NCBI GenBank assembly: GCA_034698045.1
Contig: JAQGAU010000038.1
Coordinates: forward strand, 1-51,359
Direction of reading: 5' to 3'
DNA length: 51,359 nucleotides
Source of the DNA: Paramacrobiotus richtersi
Taxonomy: Eukaryota; Tardigrada; Eutardigrada; Parachela; Macrobiotidae
This document shows, piece after piece, positions 34,423-44,505 of the stretch. The notes under the pieces are model-generated. The model ran no database searches and was not told where the DNA came from. It saw only the letters and a list, made by a program, of their open reading frames with translations. The position numbers and the translations under genes are program-made. Each line of letters starts with the position of its first letter. The first letter of the stretch is position 1.

Positions 34423-35166
34423 ATGGACTGCGATGCCGCAACTGCAGCAGTTTTTCCTGGTGGTATTGTGGGGCGCGGCTCTAATGGTATTACATGGTAT
34501 AATCCGCCGCTATGTAAGGAAGATGAGATCATTAATAAAATGTACAATGATTTGAAAACGCGGTTTCGAATGGCCACATCAGCCTATCCGTTTCTCGACA
34601 TAAGCTTTTGAATGCAATTTCAGCGTTTGGATACCCGATCTGAGCTGGCGGAAATTTTTCTTGCCTTTCCTAAATCACTGGCCCATGCTGAAGCTGTAAA
34701 GAAAGAGCATTCACACTGCACCTTTCGAAAGGATGGGAACTATCGATGGAAATGCATTGTTCGAACACTAGCACATGGATACGTTCGCAACTATCTGAAG
34801 TGGAAGCTGGGGAAATGGAACGCGCATGACCGATCGGAACTGCCGACGACAGACATTCGAGTAATTGTTGCAGCAGAGATGCCGGACAAAACTGGACTCA
34901 AGATCTGGGGCGAAACTACTAGCGATTCTGATTTCCTGCCGAATTACCAAAATATGGATCTGTATTACCAAGTGTTTGACTTGTTTGTTCCGATGGAGCT
35001 TGTAGTGCCGGGTCCACACTATCCTACTCAGGACCCCGATTACCAGTACGAGCCGGATAAGCCGACAGATTTCTGGCCACTCACTTATCCGAGCTGGGGC
35101 GATGAGTACACGGGCGGCGGAACTGCGGCATTCGACGAGGTAATTATTTATCGTTGTTCACTTTGA
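34423..35166 (+). pseudogene. Unknown Polinton protein, paralogue of the 33915-33146 gene
   Basis: ATG at 34423 (MDCDAATAAVFPGG). Blocks shared with the minus-strand paralogue are NGITWYNPP, LKTRFRMATSAYPFLDI, MQFQRLDTRSELAEIF, GYVRNYLKWKLGKW, IVAAEMPDKTGLKIW and MDLYYQVFDLFVPM. An in-frame TGA lies at 34609-34611; the paralogue has an arginine codon (CGA) at the matching place, so a single C-to-T change at a CpG would explain it. Otherwise it is open for 246 codons. GAG|GTAATT at 35138 could be a splice donor, in which case a further exon follows, but I cannot place it. The two genes face each other tail-out, divergently transcribed from the 33916-34422 interval. Confidence 0.6.
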
Positions 35167-35924
35167 AGTACTGTTTCCATACTATGTACTTTCCATATTA
35201 CATAAAACAAGGTTTTTTCGAATTTGCAGTTTTATAACGGCTCTTGAAACAGCACGGGAACAGCAATGATTTTTCGACTTTGAGGTATTATGCGCTGGGA
35301 AACTGGACCAAACTGAATTGGCGTTATTAGAGTAAATTTTCCTCATGCAGCACGCGTGCACTTTGCACTTACTGATCACAATCTTGTATATATGACTAAA
35401 TTAGCAATTAAGTTTGAAAGTGGACGATAGTGGACCACTTCATACTGGAAATTTACCATACTGCTGTTTATTGTACTATTGTTTCGTTAATAACTAACTG
35501 AGCATTATTTGCTGTTGGATCTGTAGAAACTGAATCACCATGGCCTGTAACGGCACCACAAGTGGATCTAATAGCATACTGAGCTGAAATGTACTTTTGT
35601 CCTAAGAAGACCTTTTTGATTTTGCTGGACATGTCTGTGCACAAGAATAAGGGTTACATAAGTCTATCAGAAAGTGAAAGCCATGTAAATCGATACAAAG
35701 CAACAAGATTTGCCTATCATAAAATACCACGAACAGTTAGACTGACGGATAGACCGAGAAATGGACAGTCAGAACATCGAAACTGAACTTTCAGGACGTC
35801 TGCATTGTATACTTGTGCGTTTCAAGGGTTTCTTGCTGTTTCTACTTTGTATCACTTACACCGTCTTCTTTCAGCATTTTTATCGTACTGTTTCTTTTCT
35901 TTGTTTTCCATTCAAAGTGCAACG
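35167..35924. other. Spacer before the LRR gene
   Basis: No gene is supported. A frame at 35589-35786 has no recognisable content. An inverted variant of the intronic GTCCACTTTCGTCC motif sits at 35421-35435. Confidence 0.4.
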
Positions 35925-36674
35925 ATGATTTCACCGACACTCGTAACTCTTTGTGTACTGTTTGTTGGATGTAAAGCGAGTATTCCAGAGCCGAAGTGGA
36001 TTCCATGTTATCAGAAATGTGCTTGCGAGTATTCCGAGGGCGTCATTGATTGCAGCGGACGCCGTCTCTCGGCTATCCCGTTTCCCTTATCCCCTAAATC
36101 TTGGGTAAAGCATCTGCGTTTCAGTGGGAATGACATTGGCACGATTCCATTCGCACGACTTTCCTTGTTTTACCCCTTTCTGATTACTGCTGAGTTCTTT
36201 GGAAACCCTGTGCGCGACTGTGCTCAGCAGGTATCGGTTCCCTATATTGTTTATTCACCGTGTGGCGAAACAACGTCAGTATCTTCTGCAACCACAAATA
36301 CGAGCGCGAGTAGACGTCTTCTGCCATGGAGAACCAAACCGAACGGCGGAGAAATTACGACCCCGCAGTCACCGGATCCAGCCCGCGCCGTTGTTTCGTC
36401 CACCTTAGTTGTCCCAACTGAGACCGTCGACCCCGATTCAGAGCTCTCTACCACCAACGTGATATATGCTGTTATCGGACTGGTAGCTGGAGGGGCGACA
36501 CTGGTTAGCGTTGTGTGCTTCCTTAAGCGAAAGTTGTGCACGCGATCAACTACGGACAACGCTTTGGAGATGCGTAAGATTGCCAATAACAACACCTACG
36601 CGAATAGTGATGATATGGAAATGCGTGGCATTGCAAATGAAAATATCTACGCCGTCGTTGAGGATCTGAACTAA
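35925..36674 (+). CDS. LRR-type single-pass membrane protein carried by the Polinton, intact
   Basis: ATG at 35925 gives 249 residues. In order: a signal peptide (MISPTLVTLCVLFVGCKAS), a Cys cluster of the LRR N-terminal cap type (CYQKCACEYSEGVIDCSG), about one and a half leucine-rich repeats (LSAIPFPL, VKHLRFSGNDIGTIPF), a closing cap-like FFGNPVRDC...PC, a Ser/Thr/Pro-rich stalk, one membrane segment at about residues 178-200 (VIYAVIGLVAGGATLVSVVC) and a basic stop-transfer KRKLC. The short tail has two copies of EMRxIANxNxYA, placing Tyr in YANS (SH2-type YxN) and YAVV (YxxV). The architecture is that of a cell-surface receptor or adhesion protein. It is not a Polinton core gene, so it is probably captured from an animal host. 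The role is unknown. Reading frame undamaged. Confidence 0.8.
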   Translation: MISPTLVTLCVLFVGCKASIPEPKWIPCYQKCACEYSEGVIDCSGRRLSAIPFPLSPKSWVKHLRFSGNDIGTIPFARLSLFYPFLITAEFFGNPVRDCAQQVSVPYIVYSPCGETTSVSSATTNTSASRRLLPWRTKPNGGEITTPQSPDPARAVVSSTLVVPTETVDPDSELSTTNVIYAVIGLVAGGATLVSVVCFLKRKLCTRSTTDNALEMRKIANNNTYANSDDMEMRGIANENIYAVVEDLN

Positions 36675-36941
36675 AGTCTAGTACTCTGCATATGCCATTT
36701 AGTCTAAAGATGAATCTCTTACGTTTGGGTGCTCATCAGATATACACAGTATTTTTCCTATATTTTTTTGTTGTGATTACAGATTTGAGAGCTGTTATTT
36801 TGTGATCAGCATGAGTTGTGCTTTTCTTGAAGTTCTACGCAAATGACTTACAGATGTTATTTTGGTTAGATGCCAATTTTATGTTAATGAGAAATTCCGG
36901 TACTGGCTTTGTTATGCTAATTAAATAAACAGCATTGTTAC

Positions 36942-37079
36942 GCATATGAGTCATAGTTAATCCCATTTCCGACACCTGCGCACTAATTACCAAACTAATC
37001 AATCATTGTCACATTTAATCCTTTAATCCCCATTGTTCTCGGAACAAAAGAAGAGTCTAAACTGCATACTGCTACTACT
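36942..37079 (-). repeat. Polinton terminal inverted repeat, right
   Basis: Reverse complement of 16076-16213 with one difference; ends CTGCTACTACT. AATTAAATAAAC at 36920-36931, just inside, could supply a polyadenylation signal for the LRR gene. Confidence 0.95.
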
Positions 37080-37084
37080 CGAAG
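37080..37084 (+). repeat. Target-site duplication CGAAG, right copy
   Basis: Matches 16071-16075. Downstream, the Helitron helicase codons resume at once. Confidence 0.85.
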
Positions 37085-37967
37085 CCATCGAGTTCGTGTT
37101 CCCGGATCTTACAAAGGAGTGTACCGAAGACGTTGGATTTCTCACTTTACGTAATATTCAAGTCGACGCCATTAATGACGTAGTCTTCCCTCAGCTACCT
37201 GGAGCTGCTTATACAGTGTATTCTGTAGACGAGTTGGAAGCACCTAACGAGACTCGAGGTACATAGCGCTATCGCAGTAGCTTCCTTAACATGTCACCAA
37301 TAGCAAGTTACTGATAAGAAATGACCACCGGCCAACCGATAACGTAACAACTTTTAGCATCCTTCCATGCCAAGTTATAGTACATATGTTATTGGCGCGC
37401 CGCGCGCGGCTGTTGTATTTCGCCAATACTTATAATTCCAAGCAAACTATTTTGCAGATTATTTTGAGCAAGGATTAAATGAGGATTTTTATCACGCTCT
37501 GACTGAGCCAAATGTTCCTCCTCACGAAATGCGCTTGAAACAAGGAATGCAGTGCATGTTGTTGAAAAATCTGTCCCCCAGAAGACGGTTTGTTAAACAA
37601 CACCAAGGTCACTATCCAGAAGGCGTCAAAAGACCTCATAACGGCTAAGCTGTTGGGAACTGGGAAAACAATTTATATACCCCAGATCAATTTCAAGATG
37701 AAACTGCAAAAGAAAGGTCTTCAGATTAACCGGAGGGGATTTCCAGTCAGACCATGCTATGCAAGGACTTTTAATAAAGCGCAAGGGGCAACGTTGGCCA
37801 GATGTGTCGCAGACCTGCGGGAGGAGCCATTCGCACATGGTCAACTTAACGTTGGTCTTAGCAGAGTACGAACACGGTGTAGCATTAAACTGTTAATAAC
37901 CGAAGAACAGAAAATGCTACTGAACCCGAAAACACGAAATGTTGTTTACGAAGAACTTCTGTTGTAA
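37085..37967 (+). pseudogene. Helitron helicase, 3' part
   Basis: Continuation of the Rep/helicase gene cut by the Polinton. Exon 37085-37258 (VFPDLTKECTEDVGFLTLRN) is followed by a GT-AG intron 37259-37457. The exon 37458-37967 has MRLKQGMQCMLLKNLSP, NNTKVTIQ, then FPVRPCYARTFNKAQGATLA and GQLNVGLSRVR, the helicase C-terminal motifs that include the Gln/Arg finger region. A run of five C at 37575-37579 shifts the frame; the downstream motifs are in the other frame. Ends at TAA 37965-37967. Confidence 0.88.
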
Positions 37968-38759
37968 AACCTTGACGTACTGCGAATTTAATATGGCAAA
38001 AAGTATGGAGCCTGAGCTTCGAATGTGGTTTCTGAGCATGTTTGACAACAAATTTTACTGTTAGCAAGTATGGAATACTGACTGTCGCTTACAGAATTTC
38101 CCGCGTAAGCTACAGTAAGCCTAGTATGATACCAAACAAGTATAGTGTGGCCACACCATTTGCAGCCGTCTTTTCGGCCACTATCCACTGAGCGCCGTGA
38201 AGTCCTGCGTCAATAATTCTAAAGTCATTCGAATGTCTATTCATTTAAGTACTTTTTATGTTATAACAATTAAGTTTTGGACAAAACTACAGAACTTACA
38301 GAAAATTGAAATCAAACAACACCAGCATCGGAAACCGGTCGGTTATGACCGTTGTACTTTCTAGATTTTCGTTATAATATTCCTGTAAATTCGACGGAGT
38401 TTGTTCTTGCCCCATGCTACATTAGTGCTGTAGGGCCATCATGTCCGTATAGGAAAGCAGCAGCGCAGCGGATCTCTACTGTACACGTCTGCAGAACTTG
38501 GCTGGCGTAATACAAAGTCGCCGTCAACGCCAGCGGCAGCGCACGGGCCATGAAACGAAACCGCTGAGCTCTGGGTGGCACCATACGCTGACGTTACGAC
38601 GTCCAATGTATCTGAGCATGGACATGTACAATGTTTCCGTCAAGTTCAGAGGAATGGCAATGCACGAGATGTAATCCAGCATCCAGTAGCACATGATGCA
38701 GTCAATCGGTGTGCATATACATACAAATAAACACCGAAAATGCGCTCAGGAAACTGGTG
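37968..38759. other. Stretch that should hold the Helitron 3' end
   Basis: No gene. The Helitron 3' terminus (hairpin followed by CTRR) is expected here or a little further, but no candidate is convincing. Confidence 0.35.
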
Positions 38760-38975
38760 TCGGGTAACCAAGGCATAGCGAGGCCTCGCAGTGACTTGTA
38801 CCATATATGGATACGTTGGGCCGTTCAGCGGGGATCGATACCTGCATGTTGCAGAACGAACACCGTATAAACTCACCAAAATTGTTCCGTTCATATAACA
38901 CTTCATAATTCAGCATACAACCGTTTGTCTCCAAAGGCATCGTGTTCAGGCCTTTATATGAACAGTTCCGGAAAA
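38760..38975 (-). pseudogene. Receptor gene relic (second extracellular loop and TM5)
   Basis: The minus strand reads LETNGCMLNYEVLYERNNFG and VSIPAERPNVSIYG. This matches the LETxGCILNxEVLYEWN segment and the following TM5 of the nearby receptors, with a broken frame and no other parts intact. Confidence 0.65.
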
Positions 38976-39530
38976 CATACTCGTATACTCCGTACATAGT
39001 AGCATCAGCGTATGAACAATCTACTAAACAAAACCAAGTGCATTTGGAGGTTTTAGCTGGGTGTAACCGGTAAAACCGCTAGCACGGGAGCAACGTTCGT
39101 CGGGCATTTTACCGGTGTGGACAGCTTTAGCGGTTACAAGCTCGGGTTCAAAGTTTTGATTACGCAACAATGAACCACTGTGTACAGCCTTACCGCTTGC
39201 AGCCGAAAGTAAACTGTAGAAGTAAACGAAAGTAAACCATATCTTTTCATTTTCGAAGAATTTCTGTTTCTTTCTTCTTTTCTTTTTCATTTTCAGTGCA
39301 AGGGTTGTCTTGGTGTTTACAGTTAAGCAACGGGATCGTCTTAAACAATAAAAATAGTCCAGGGGATTCTTCTCTTGACAGAGCTCCGGTAACAAAAATA
39401 AGAAATCAACGCCATGCTCCTAAATTTAGCTGCGTTAATTAAGCAGAAAACTTTCATGCATGCATTTTTTTGCACAAACACATTCCTTCGTAACAAATAT
39501 CTCAAAAACACAGCGGCTACGATTCGTAGC
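38976..39530. other. Spacer
   Basis: A 123-codon minus-strand frame at 39024-39395 is lysine-rich, partly low complexity and unlike any known protein, so not called. Confidence 0.35.
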
Positions 39531-40471
39531 CTACGAATCCTTTCGAAAGAGACAGCAACCGCAGCTTTTCACAATCTGCCAAGCGGCCTTTCTCAGTTCA
39601 GGCAATACCAGCATAAACAACACTGGATCTAAACACGTTTGCACCGAAAACAGAAACGCAACGAGAAACAAAAATATCGCCGGATAGCCGCTTAAATCCA
39701 TAAACCACTCATTCCATAGTACACAGTCCCGGGCGTCCAGGTCACCGTGGCGCTGATCGTGCTGACTGTCAAAACTCCGAATGCCCGTTTGCTGTCCCGC
39801 TGTCTGCGCTGTGCAGCATCGCTTACCACCTCCATGACTGGTCGCGCCCGCCTCTGCTTACGCCGTTTGCACAACAGGTACGGATATGCGGCGGTGATCA
39901 CGGCCTGTGGTAGAACGTACATTCCGAACTCTACAAACAAGTTCCATTCAAGTAGCACTTCGTAATTCAGGATACAGTTGTACATATCCAAGGGTAGTCG
40001 GTTGCTCGCGTTGATAAACAGTCCCGGTAGAAACACGGCATGCACGCACACCCACACTACTAAACAGCAACAAACAGCAGTTTTGACTGTGTGTTTTTGG
40101 GCGTAAGAGATGGGGAAGGTTAAGGCCCAGATGCGGTTCAGCGTAATTAGCATATGAGTGTTCATCATAACACCGATGAAGACATTGGCGGTGTATTGGG
40201 TAAAGTCACACGCTGCGGCTCCCATCCACCAGTACGAGTAGAGACCCTGGAGGATCTCCATAAGGCTTGCGCTTAAGGTGTACATAAAGTTGGCGAACAC
40301 GATGTTGATTATGTAGACGTTGAAGGGGGTGCGAAGATGTCTATCGAGGAGAAAAGCCACGATGACCAGACCGTTGGTGAATAAGGTAAAGGGAATGAGA
40401 ACCACTTCGCTAATGGATCTATAATCCCAAGTGGCGAAGACATCCGATGAATTGGATGTGTTTGCGGACAT
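39531..40471 (-). pseudogene. Rhodopsin-like seven-transmembrane receptor, one frameshift
   Basis: Single-exon gene from ATG 40471 (MSANTSNSSDVFATW, N-glycosylation sites NTS/NSS) to TAG 39531-39533. TM1 has NGLVIVAFLL. TM3 has HMLITLNRIWALTF, where the usual DRY is NRI. The second extracellular loop Cys is in YNCILNYEVL, and TM6 carries TWTPGTVYYG. The frame changes near 39700 between TM6 and TM7; TM7 (with DPVLF where NPxxY is usual) and the tail CGCCLFRKDS follow in the new frame. An otherwise complete copy of the family in this array. Ligand unknown. Confidence 0.8.
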
Positions 40472-42432
40472 TTTTTTGTCTTGAATGTATTCTTCGCAAT
40501 CAGAATCAAGACAAAACTGGACAATAATCGCGGTAGTAGGTGTTCTGTGGCTTCTACCTAACAAGGAAACGACTAGTCTGTATAGAGAATGGAAAGGCCG
40601 AATCACTAGATGTTATAGCTGTTCTTGGGAATTCTGGCTGAAAATTCTGCTTCAGAAGAACAACTCAAGCAGCGGACTTGCAACTGCCTCTTATGCAACG
40701 CATTTGGCTAAGGATCAAGTAACCCGTGTCACAGCTGGCAGCAGCGAGTAAATTATGGATGAGATGTGTGAATGAAATCAGAAAGTGATATCTGCATGGG
40801 CTGAAACATGTAGCGCAACTCTTGATGCGTGTGGAAAAGCGAGAACGATTTAGGCGCGGTTACACAAACCCCGATCATTTCATCTCAGTAAGGTCAAAAT
40901 CTTTGCGAGTATTAAGCACCAATGTACAGCTTTTCACTTAAGTACCGCTTAGCAGATCGCGAACAATATTCCCGGATGCTACCAGATAGTAAGAAAGATC
41001 ATTCCATGCGGAAATGAAATATATTGACATGCTTCCGGCACCGGACAATTCAGAGGTAAAAATAGCAACTGTTGGTAACATCCGATAGACTGGAACTAGC
41101 AGGAAAGAGTACCATGATTGACGGCCACATTATCTCTTACATGACCGGAACTGCGACCAGCCTTAAGAAAATGATTATGTATTACAGTCTCACTTCCTCG
41201 TTTTCTGACAAGGAACATAGTCGACAAAGAGTCTGACATTTAAGGAAACACTCCAGTAAAATTCTTGATTTCCCGAGAGATGGTGTCATTGCAAAGCTGT
41301 GTGCGCTAAATTAATAGCATTCACGAATTGTTTAGAAATGAAGGGACTGATCTACGTACAATGCCATTTTGTCAGTTTACGCGCGCAATGGCGGGCTGCC
41401 GGATATATGTAAATATGGGAAAAAGGTTAAACAGAAATGCCGCGGCGTTTCTAATCAATTTGTTTGGACGGTACAGGCATGGTCCATGCCGCATGCATGC
41501 CTTGCGTCTAGTCATCTACGCGTTAGGCATCTGTTAAAAAGTGCCCTTTGGAACTGGTCGAAATAAGGAAAATAAGTTCAGTTTTTGCGGGTCACGAAAT
41601 AAAAAAGATCAAGAGAGGCAGTTCATGAATGCGTCATAGCCTGTTTTTACTCACCAGTGGCATCACACAAAACAGCATAGCAAAAAATACTGCATCGAAC
41701 CAAAGGCAAACGCGGCTGTTTTCAAAATTTTCGCTTGCACTCTGGTTTCGCAAAGCGTTGGTGCCCGGTATGGCAATGAGATGTGCTGCAAACGTTGAAG
41801 GACCCGAAACACTTCGCGAGGCTGGGTTTTACCATGGTACAACTGGAGATACAGGGCATCTCATCTCTCATTTTCAGTCGTACTATGCTTTTACTCAACG
41901 TCTGGAGTGGACATCGGACTGTTTGGCTTATGTGAGGACAGTTACACTTCATGGTAAATAGTACCACTGGCACTCGTACTGGTAATGGCATCGGCAACGA
42001 TTCTTTAACTTCATCGAACAGGTAGGTCACAGAATCAATTTCCATTGCGAGTTTTGGGTGGCTAAGAGACATTGTTGGCTTGTTCTGCTCTATAGGTATT
42101 AGGTAACAGACAGACCATGCAACTTTCTTTTTGAAACTAGAATCGCTTGTTTTGATGTTGTGAAAGCGTTTGTTCCTTTCTTTAACAAACCCAAGATGTT
42201 TGTTTATGTCCGATCCCGATTAGGAAGGTATCAGCCTAATAGCTATGGAAAAAGTAGGTTCTCCACACGGTAATTACTGACTCGAACGCATATGAAAAAT
42301 GCGACGACTTCCTGAACTTGACGTAAATAATACCAAGCAATTCGCGGAAGGCAGACTATTCTTGCTTTTCTTCTTATCATGTGTACACTTGATGATGGTT
42401 ATAAGAAGAACCGATCTACATATCCACCCAGA
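40472..42432. other. Upstream region of the first receptor, no gene called
   Basis: About 40620-40860 resembles about 45940-46140, the region upstream of the third receptor. Frames around 41629-42072 exist on both strands (110 and 116 codons) with no recognisable motif. Confidence 0.4.
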
Positions 42433-43434
42433 TCAATAATAATTTAACAATAATCCAGCTGTTGCAGATCCTTTGTACCAGAAACGGCAACCGCATCTTT
42501 TAACAATCTGCAACGCTGCTGCTCTTAATTCAGTCAAAACCATCAGGAATAAAATTGGATCCATCAACGTTTGCACTAAAAACAGAAACGCTACAACGAG
42601 AAAATACGTGGACAAGTAGTTGACATCCATAAAACAGCTCATTCCATAATACAAGTTAGCGGGCGTCCAGGTCAGCGTGGTACTCAGCGTGCTTGCTGTC
42701 AGAACCCCAAAAGCCCGGTTACTCTTCCGCTGTCTCTGCCCACCTCTTTCTTCCACCACTATTATTTTATTTAGCCCAATGTTATTCATCTGTTCCATAG
42801 TTTGCCGCACCCGTTTCAGCTTCCGCCGTTTGTATATGAGATACGGATACCCCGCGGTAATTAGTGCCTGGGGTAGGACAAACACCTCAAACTCTACGAA
42901 AATATTCCATTCATACAGCACTTCACAATTCAAAATACAACCGCTTGTCTCCAAAGGTCGGCGGTTCCTCGCATTTATAATGAGTCCCGGTAGACATGCT
43001 ACGTGAACGTACAGCCACACTGCTAAACAACAACACGCTGCGGTTTTGATTGTGTGTTGATGTGCGTACGACTGCGGAAAGGTTGGCGCCCAGATGCGGT
43101 TCAGGGTAATTAGGACATGAGTGTTAACGCTGATACCCATGAGGACGTTGGAAAGGTACAGGTACAGGTCGTAGATGGCGGCACCCATCCACCAGGAGGA
43201 GTAGGTACCGTTAACGATATCCAAAGACATATCAAATAAAGTGTAGACGAAGTTAGCGAAAACGAGGTTAGCCAGGTAGAAGTTGAAAGGAGTGCGGATG
43301 TGGCTGTTGAGAAGGAAGGACAAGATGACCAGACCGTTGAACAGCAGGGAGAAGGGCATGAGAACGAGTTCGCTAATAGGGGTAAAACCCCAAGTGACGA
43401 GGATGTCGGATGAATTTGATGTGTTAGCCGACAT
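42433..43434 (-). CDS. Rhodopsin-like seven-transmembrane receptor, intact
   Basis: 333 residues from ATG 43434, one exon. The extracellular N-terminus MSANTSNSSDILVTW has two N-glycosylation sites. Seven hydrophobic segments can be followed: VLMPFSLLFNGLVILSFLL (TM1), FYLANLVFANFVYTLF (TM2), NVLMGISVNTHVLITLNRIW (TM3, NRI in the DRY place), ACCCLAVWLYVHVACLPGL (TM4), EFEVFVLPQALITAGYPYL (TM5), FGVLTASTLSTTLTWTPANL (TM6) and YFLVVAFLFLVQTLMDPILF (TM7, DPILF in the NPxxY place). A long basic third loop follows TM5. The tail has a Cys cluster (KRCGCRFW) suited to palmitoylation. Probably a lineage-specific chemosensory or peptide receptor. The array setting supports this, but the ligand is unknown. 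Confidence 0.85.
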   Translation of the reverse strand: MSANTSNSSDILVTWGFTPISELVLMPFSLLFNGLVILSFLLNSHIRTPFNFYLANLVFANFVYTLFDMSLDIVNGTYSSWWMGAAIYDLYLYLSNVLMGISVNTHVLITLNRIWAPTFPQSYAHQHTIKTAACCCLAVWLYVHVACLPGLIINARNRRPLETSGCILNCEVLYEWNIFVEFEVFVLPQALITAGYPYLIYKRRKLKRVRQTMEQMNNIGLNKIIVVEERGGQRQRKSNRAFGVLTASTLSTTLTWTPANLYYGMSCFMDVNYLSTYFLVVAFLFLVQTLMDPILFLMVLTELRAAALQIVKRCGCRFWYKGSATAGLLLNYY

Positions 43435-44505
43435 TGTTTCGCCTTGGGAATGGTACAACGTTATGATGATCCACAGCAGTAAACATATGCCGTCGAATAT
43501 GCTTGTACTGTTCGAGTATCGTCAATCAACGCTTTAAAGAACCTTGAAGCATGATGAAAGTATCTTTTGTCCACGATGCCCTGGAATCTTACGCATGACA
43601 TGTCGAAGATAATAAATGCAGTGATCGTTGTTCGTTCAAAAGAGTCGATTACTGTAGTCGCCATAAAGAAATATTTCACTGTTCATTTGTCCTTGGGAAG
43701 TCTGATAATGCTAAGAATGCGGCTGAATGCCGGATTATAGAATAAATAAATACAGTAACGTTCTTGCAGGTTAGTCTTCTTCCACACATTTGGATATATT
43801 ATTAATTGAGTACGATTAAGATCTCCGCCGTATAATTCGCGGTGCCCACTGAACTGTGCCGAGGACCGTTGAATAATATCAAAACTCGATATCTAGCCTG
43901 TAAGGACCCCTTGACACGTTTCGGCAACTGGGACAAGACTGCCCGCAGTTTCCGTTAAATAACTAGGAGGAAGAATCTGGAGATTATAGGGGCATCATAA
44001 GACACGTGGAAATCCATCCACAGTTCCTTATTTGTCGGTCGACTATCTTTTCACAGGATCAAGTTCACTGCTGTAACAACAGCCAAGTACTGACGAAGGT
44101 TATGAACGATGGTGAGTTCTGCGTCGGAGATCTAAACAAAATGTACTTGGTGTTTCTTTAGATCAAGGAACACATACCACTACTACGACGGCGGCATCTT
44201 TAGTCACACGTTTCTTGTCTTATTACGCAACCATGGACCGCTGCTCACACAACCGGAAAATTTGAGCACCCTTTCTTGTTGGATGCATTACGAGTACGAG
44301 TATATGGATATTATTTGATGTTCAAAAGAATGCAGTGTGGTTAGCCGTGGCTCATGCAGTATGTATATTTTATTCATACGGGATACCGCCCATTACTTAA
44401 CTTACGTAACAATAATGCGATAATGCTTAATTGTTTTGTTTACTTTTCTTTTGCTTCGCATGAACGTTCATGCTAGCATCATGCTCGTAATTATGTTACT
44501 CACAA
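43435..44505. other. Upstream region of the second receptor
   Basis: About 43660-43960 is duplicated, at roughly 75-80% identity, at about 49290-49590. No gene is called. Confidence 0.5.

Larger units (their letters stand above)
16076..37079. mobile_element. Polinton/Maverick element, 21,004 bases, inserted in the Helitron helicase
   Basis: A self-synthesising virus-like DNA transposon. It is defined by 138-base terminal inverted repeats (16076-16213 and 36942-37079) that begin AGTAGTAGCAG and differ at one base, and by flanking CGAAG at 16071-16075 and 37080-37084. The contents fit the family: protein-primed polymerase B, retroviral-type integrase, adenain-like protease, packaging ATPase, major and minor capsid-type proteins. 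It also carries several genes that are not part of the usual core. Most core genes are damaged. The element lies in the codon stream of a Helitron helicase whose frame is restored when the element and one CGAAG copy are removed, which fixes both ends. Family expectation is a 6-base target duplication; only 5 bases match here. Confidence 0.95.

Noticed and set aside
33392-34611. TGA codons in both paralogues as selenocysteine or recoding sites
   Set aside because: They fall at different places in the two proteins, no SECIS-like structure was evident, and at 34609 a simple CGA-to-TGA change explains it.
37968-38759. Helitron 3' terminus
   Set aside because: Several short hairpins and CTAG/CTGG strings occur, none convincing enough to name as the end.
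39024-39395. 123-codon lysine-rich minus-strand frame
   Set aside because: Low complexity, no homology recognised, sits between receptor fragments.
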